Source of the DNA: Chloroflexota bacterium
GTDB lineage: Bacteria > Chloroflexota > Limnocylindria > Limnocylindrales > CSP1-4
Reading direction: 5' to 3'
Assembly: GCA_021777365.1 (NCBI GenBank)
Contig: JAJYDP010000227.1
Span: 1 to 7,647 of the forward strand
DNA: 7,647 nucleotides
A program made the position numbers and the translations under genes. Under the pieces are notes generated by a model that worked only from the letters and a program-made list of their open reading frames with translations, did not search any database and had not been told where the DNA came from. Below are positions 5,862 through 7,647 of this stretch, in pieces (within the stretch, counting starts at the first letter, position 1; the number at the start of each line of letters is the position of its first letter).

Positions 5862-5879
5862 GGCCGGCTCGGGCCGGCC
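5862..5879 (+). other. GC hairpin just before a ribosome binding site
   Basis: GGCCGGC (5862-5868), loop TCGG, GCCGGCC (5873-5879): a perfect 7-bp all-GC stem between the methyltransferase stop and the AGGAGG at 5881-5886. The RNA stem would abut the binding site of the next gene, so it may stabilise the transcript or tune initiation. No T-run follows, which argues against an intrinsic terminator. Confidence 0.55.
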
Positions 5880-5894
5880 AAGGAGGTACCTGAG

Positions 5895-6134
5895 ATGTGT
5901 CCGTGGTGCTGGGACGAGGCGTGGGGACCGCGGCAGGCCCGCTTCGGGCCGCCCTGGGCCTGGGCGGGGGGACCCTGGCAGGGGGGACCCTGGCGGGACG
6001 AGGCCGGCCGGTGGGCTGCCGGACCGTGGTGGCGCTCCCGCCCGCGCCGCGAGGACCTCGAGGAGGCCAAGCGGCACCTTGAAGAGCGCCTGGCGGAGGT
6101 GAACGACGAACTCGACCGCGAGAGCGGCGGATGA
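5895..6134 (+). CDS. Small Trp/Gly-rich protein with CPWC start and C-terminal coiled coil
   Basis: 79 residues. The start at ATG 5895 is set by AGGAGG 8 bases upstream; the longer form from 5856 lacks such a site. It opens MCPWCWDE with a CxxC pair (C2, C5) that could bind metal or act as a redox pair. Residues 6-48 are low-complexity and rich in Gly, Pro and Trp: ten Trp in the whole protein. Residues 51-76 form a charged amphipathic helix (REDLEEAKRHLEERLAEVND), probably a coiled coil. The layout recalls DUF5320-like or other small Gly/Trp-rich proteins ending in a coiled coil. No enzymatic domain is visible. It follows the methyltransferase in the same unit. Function is not known; a metal-binding or oligomeric scaffold is inference. 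Confidence 0.75.
   Translation: MCPWCWDEAWGPRQARFGPPWAWAGGPWQGGPWRDEAGRWAAGPWWRSRPRREDLEEAKRHLEERLAEVNDELDRESGG
5966..5994 (+). repeat. Tandem 15-base repeat inside the Trp-rich gene
   Basis: GGGGGGACCCTGGC occurs at 5966-5979 and again at 5981-5994, one base apart, in frame. It encodes GGPWQ then GGPWR, which points to local duplication of a GGPW unit. Confidence 0.8.
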
Positions 6135-6487
6135 TCCCGCCGCTCCGGAAAGATAAGGGAACCAGCCATGACGACGAGAGACGACGGCCGGTGCCGGTGC
6201 TGGAGCCGCTACCAGTGGGCCTCGGTGTTCCCGATCCCGCCCAGCCCGAGGAGCCGACCTGGGATCTGAGCCAGCGGCCGGGCGACCAGGGAACGGGCAG
6301 TCCGCGCCGGGTCGGGCCACCCCGCCCGGACACCGCCGGCCGCTTCAGTGGGTTCGGGCACAACCCGGGCGGCCACCGCTGGCACCGGCCCCTTGAGCGG
6401 AGTGCGACGGTGATGGTCGCGCACATGACCGCGCTCACAGAAGGCGGACGAGACGCCAGCCACGGGCGGGCCACTGACCGTGGCTGA
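6131..6487 (+). CDS. Doubtful Pro/Arg/Gly-rich ORF
   Basis: 118 residues with no recognised domain and a composition expected of disordered protein or of chance in GC-rich DNA. In favour: its ATG overlaps the previous stop (ATGA) and its stop lies within an inverted repeat. Against: no good RBS, lower third-position GC (about 80%) than the clear genes, and conflict with the better-supported start at 6168. The WDLSQRPGDQG stretch is the only part that looks protein-like. Confidence 0.25.
   Translation: MIPPLRKDKGTSHDDERRRPVPVLEPLPVGLGVPDPAQPEEPTWDLSQRPGDQGTGSPRRVGPPRPDTAGRFSGFGHNPGGHRWHRPLERSATVMVAHMTALTEGGRDASHGRATDRG
6168..6269 (+). CDS. Possible 33-residue Cys/Trp microprotein
   Basis: Not recognised. 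AAGGGA at 6155-6160 lies 7 bases before ATG 6168. The peptide begins MTTRDDGRCRCWSRYQWASV, with C9 and C11 and aromatic residues, unlike the Arg/Pro/Gly shadows nearby. All but about three codons end in G or C. It could be the true start of a longer gene now cut by a frameshift. It overlaps the alternative ORF at 6131-6487 in another frame. Confidence 0.35.
   Translation: MTTRDDGRCRCWSRYQWASVFPIPPSPRSRPGI
6457..6486. terminator. Inverted repeat, possible operon-end hairpin
   Basis: CAGCCACGG (6457-6465) and CCGTGGCTG (6478-6486) are perfect 9-base arms with a 12-base loop. It lies after the methyltransferase unit and before the Met-rich gene. No T-run follows on either strand, so a classical terminator is not shown; a GC-rich tailless terminator or a protein site is possible. 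Confidence 0.4.
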
Positions 6488-6502
6488 GATCGGCGCTCCG
6501 AT

Positions 6503-6512
6503 ACCCGCGGGT
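6503..6512. promoter_or_regulatory. Perfect 10-base palindrome
   Basis: ACCCGCGGGT is fully self-complementary and sits between two longer inverted repeats, upstream of the Met-rich gene. It could be an operator half-set, but short GC palindromes are frequent in such DNA. Confidence 0.3.
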
Positions 6513-6517
6513 CAGGT

Positions 6518-6553
6518 CGAGCCCGGCGTGATCCGGCCCGGCCTCCGGGCTCG
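6518..6553. terminator. Second 9-bp inverted repeat
   Basis: CGAGCCCGG (6518-6526) and CCGGGCTCG (6545-6553) pair perfectly around an 18-base loop. A G-run, not a T-run, follows. Together with the repeat at 6457-6486 and the small ATCGG/CCGAT hairpin at 6489-6502, it makes a dense structured block. Confidence 0.4.
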
Positions 6554-6635
6554 GGGGGTGGGATGACCTACGGTGAGGAACGGGACGGTCGCGTTGGGAG
6601 ACCCACGGAACGTCCCCACAGGGAAGGAAGGATTG

Positions 6636-6908
6636 ATGATCGACCGGATGACGACCGTGATGGCCGAGCGCATGGCGGGGCGCATGAGCCCCGACCAGAT
6701 GCAGGCCATGATGGCCGAGATGATGGGCCAGCTGTTCGCCGGGATGGAGCCGGCCGACCGGATCGCCTTCATGCAGGCGATGATCGGGACCTGCATCCCC
6801 AAGCTTACCGAGGGACTCACCCCGACTGAACGCGGCGAGCTCGCGGCGCGTGTGCTCGACCGGATCGCGGAGGAGCTGAAGCCGGCGGTCCGGGCGCCGC
6901 AGCCGTGA
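6636..6908 (+). CDS. Small Met-rich helical protein, unknown function
   Basis: 90 residues. The start at ATG 6636 follows AAGGAA at 6624-6629; the in-frame GTG 6573 has no such support. There are 13 Met in the first 49 residues. The first five fall exactly every fourth residue (1, 5, 9, 13, 17), then 22, 25, 26, 29, 30, 37, 46 and 49, which makes a Met stripe along one helix face. A single Cys (C53) sits in IGTCIPKL, followed by a charged helical C-terminus (LTPTERGELAARVLDRIAEEL). There is no signal peptide or membrane helix, so it is probably cytoplasmic. As I recall, small proteins with this Met-rich helix, a Cys and an ER-type C-terminal helix occur in metal-related neighbourhoods without assigned function. 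Soft-metal (Cu(I)/Ag(I)) binding by the thioethers is inference. Confidence 0.8.
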   Translation: MIDRMTTVMAERMAGRMSPDQMQAMMAEMMGQLFAGMEPADRIAFMQAMIGTCIPKLTEGLTPTERGELAARVLDRIAEELKPAVRAPQP

Positions 6909-6969
6909 CGGCACGACCCACCGTGGTGAGGGGCTCGGACAGCCAAGTAGGTCAGCTGGAGGAACGATC

Positions 6970-7239
6970 ATGGCACCCGGCATCACCGATCCCTACGACC
7001 AGTTCCATGCCGCGGTCTACGGCCCTGCGGGAAGCCTGGATCGCAAGACGCGCCATCTCATCTGCCTCGGCGCGGCCCTGGGCGCGGGCTGCGAGTCATG
7101 CACGACGTACGCGCTGGGTGTCCTCCGCGAGCTCCACACCAGCGAGGCGGAGATCGATGAGGCGATCGCGGTGGCCATGACCGTGGGCGCGAGCAGCGCG
7201 CGGCTCCTGGCGAAGCGGGTCCGGACCGCGAATCCGTGA
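6970..7239 (+). CDS. Carboxymuconolactone decarboxylase family (AhpD-like) protein
   Basis: 89 residues, a single CMD domain. LDRKTRHLICLGAALGAG (23-40) is the first helix, then C41-E-S-C44, then LHTSEAEIDEAIAVAMTVGA, the usual 'G.s..Ei.EA' helix with a substituted start, and a last helix. The CxxC pair is the catalytic thiol pair in AhpD-like peroxidase partners. The His four residues after the second Cys in AhpD is Ala48 here, so peroxidase chemistry may be altered or lost. CMD proteins form helical oligomers and serve as thiol reductases or decarboxylases. GGAGGA at 6958-6963 lies 6 bases before ATG 6970. It follows the Met-rich gene by 61 bases, probably in the same transcript. Confidence 0.9.
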   Translation: MAPGITDPYDQFHAAVYGPAGSLDRKTRHLICLGAALGAGCESCTTYALGVLRELHTSEAEIDEAIAVAMTVGASSARLLAKRVRTANP

Positions 7240-7367
7240 CGCAGGCGATACGGGACACGTTCAGGTCAGCCCGGGCCCGACCCGCCGCCGCTGGGGACGG
7301 CCGGTGCGTCCCATGAGCGGCACCTCGACGGGTAGCCCGCCACAGCCCTCCTCCGCGGCCGACGGTC

Positions 7368-7647
7368 TTGCTCGCTCGGGAGCCAAGGCCCGCCCAGCCG
7401 ACCGTCCTGGCCGTCTTTGCCCATCCCGACGACGAGGCGTTCGGCCCCGGCGCGACCCTCGCCACCTGGGCGCAGCAGGGATCGGACCTGACCGTCCTGA
7501 CGCTGACCCACGGAGAGGGCAGCACCCTGGGCGCCACCGGCGCGGTGGACCTCGCGGAGGAACGCGCCCGGGAACTCGAGGCCTCGCTCAACGCCCTCGG
7601 GATCACGCGGCACCTGCTCCTGGACCTGCCCGACAGCGCGTGGGGGT
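7368..7647 (+). CDS. PIG-L/LmbE-type deacetylase, 3'-partial
   Basis: The visible part, about 93 residues, has the family N-terminus: TVLAVFAHPDDEAFGPGATLA from 7401, with the zinc-binding His-Pro-Asp-Asp. The strand LTVLTLTHGEGS and the EERARELEASLNALGI helix follow. The family removes N-acetyl groups from GlcNAc-type sugars (mycothiol, bacillithiol or PI precursors); the exact substrate is not visible. The window ends inside the gene. The start is uncertain: the frame has no ATG or GTG between the TGA at 7314-7316 and the domain. TTG 7368 is the only usual start codon available and has a weak RBS. The ATG at 7313 is in another frame, so a small frameshift in 7313-7400 is an alternative. A link to low-molecular-weight thiol synthesis would fit the neighbourhood, but is inference. 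Confidence 0.85.
   Translation, partial: MLAREPRPAQPTVLAVFAHPDDEAFGPGATLATWAQQGSDLTVLTLTHGEGSTLGATGAVDLAEERARELEASLNALGITRHLLLDLPDSAWG

Larger units (their letters stand above)
6135..6635 (+). other. 501-base stretch without a confident gene
   Basis: Two weak and mutually exclusive coding candidates lie in the first part (6168-6269 and 6131-6487). The second part holds a cluster of inverted repeats (6457-6553) and then the ribosome binding site of the Met-rich gene. No family is recognisable in any of the six frames. The open minus-strand frame across it is Arg/Pro/Gly-rich and looks like a compositional shadow. It may be a decayed gene plus an operon boundary. Confidence 0.5.

Noticed and set aside
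5854..6474. 206-codon minus-strand frame over the Trp-rich gene and the weak region
   Set aside because: Composition is Pro/Arg/Gly-rich with no recognisable domain, no RBS was found, and it is antisense to a gene with a perfect RBS.
7236..7316. 26-codon ORF with GTGA overlap after the CMD gene
   Set aside because: Short, Arg/Ala-rich, no RBS of note. The overlaps alone are weak support in GC-rich DNA.
7058..7613. Two minus-strand frames over the CMD and LmbE-type genes
   Set aside because: They are antisense to recognisable domains and show only low-complexity Arg/Ala/Gly/Ser translation.

Overview
The window is very GC-rich (about 70% by eye), with mostly G or C at third codon positions, good AGGAGG-type ribosome binding sites and many 4-base ATGA/GTGA gene overlaps. 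All supported genes lie on the + strand. This points to a high-GC bacterium such as a Chloroflexota (Limnocylindria-like) or Actinomycetota lineage. No marker gene is present, so that placement is a guess.

Positions 1-2404 hold the 3' part of a P1B-type metal-transporting ATPase, cut by the window start. It overlaps by 4 bases a membrane-anchored protein with histidine clusters. Positions 2405-4221 hold a run of exported or anchored proteins: a DUF1573-type lipoprotein, a 53-residue small ORF, a membrane-anchored rhodanese, and a cupredoxin lipoprotein whose reading frame is broken at a run of six G.

A strong sigma70-like promoter (TTGACA-16-CATAAT), unusually AT-rich for this DNA and overlapped by an imperfect dyad, starts a second unit. 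That unit encodes a small SHOCT membrane protein, an ArsR/SmtB-type repressor, a glutaredoxin-like CxxC protein, a class I SAM-dependent methyltransferase and a small Trp-rich protein that starts with a CPWC motif. About 500 bases follow with only weak coding candidates and a cluster of inverted repeats. Next come a Met-rich small helical protein, a carboxymuconolactone-decarboxylase-like (AhpD-like) CxxC protein, and the start of a PIG-L/LmbE deacetylase cut by the window end.

Read together, this looks like an accessory metal/metalloid and thiol-redox stress island. A metal pump comes with envelope proteins carrying His, Cys or Cu-type ligands, then a unit probably controlled by its own thiol-type repressor. 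Several members lack residues usual for their family: the ATPase has CSC in place of CPC/SPC, the ArsR protein lacks the CVC motif, the cupredoxin has Arg for His, the CMD protein lacks the relay His, and the rhodanese loop lacks Arg. The substrate therefore cannot be named from homology alone. I saw no tRNA, rRNA, CRISPR array or insertion sequence.
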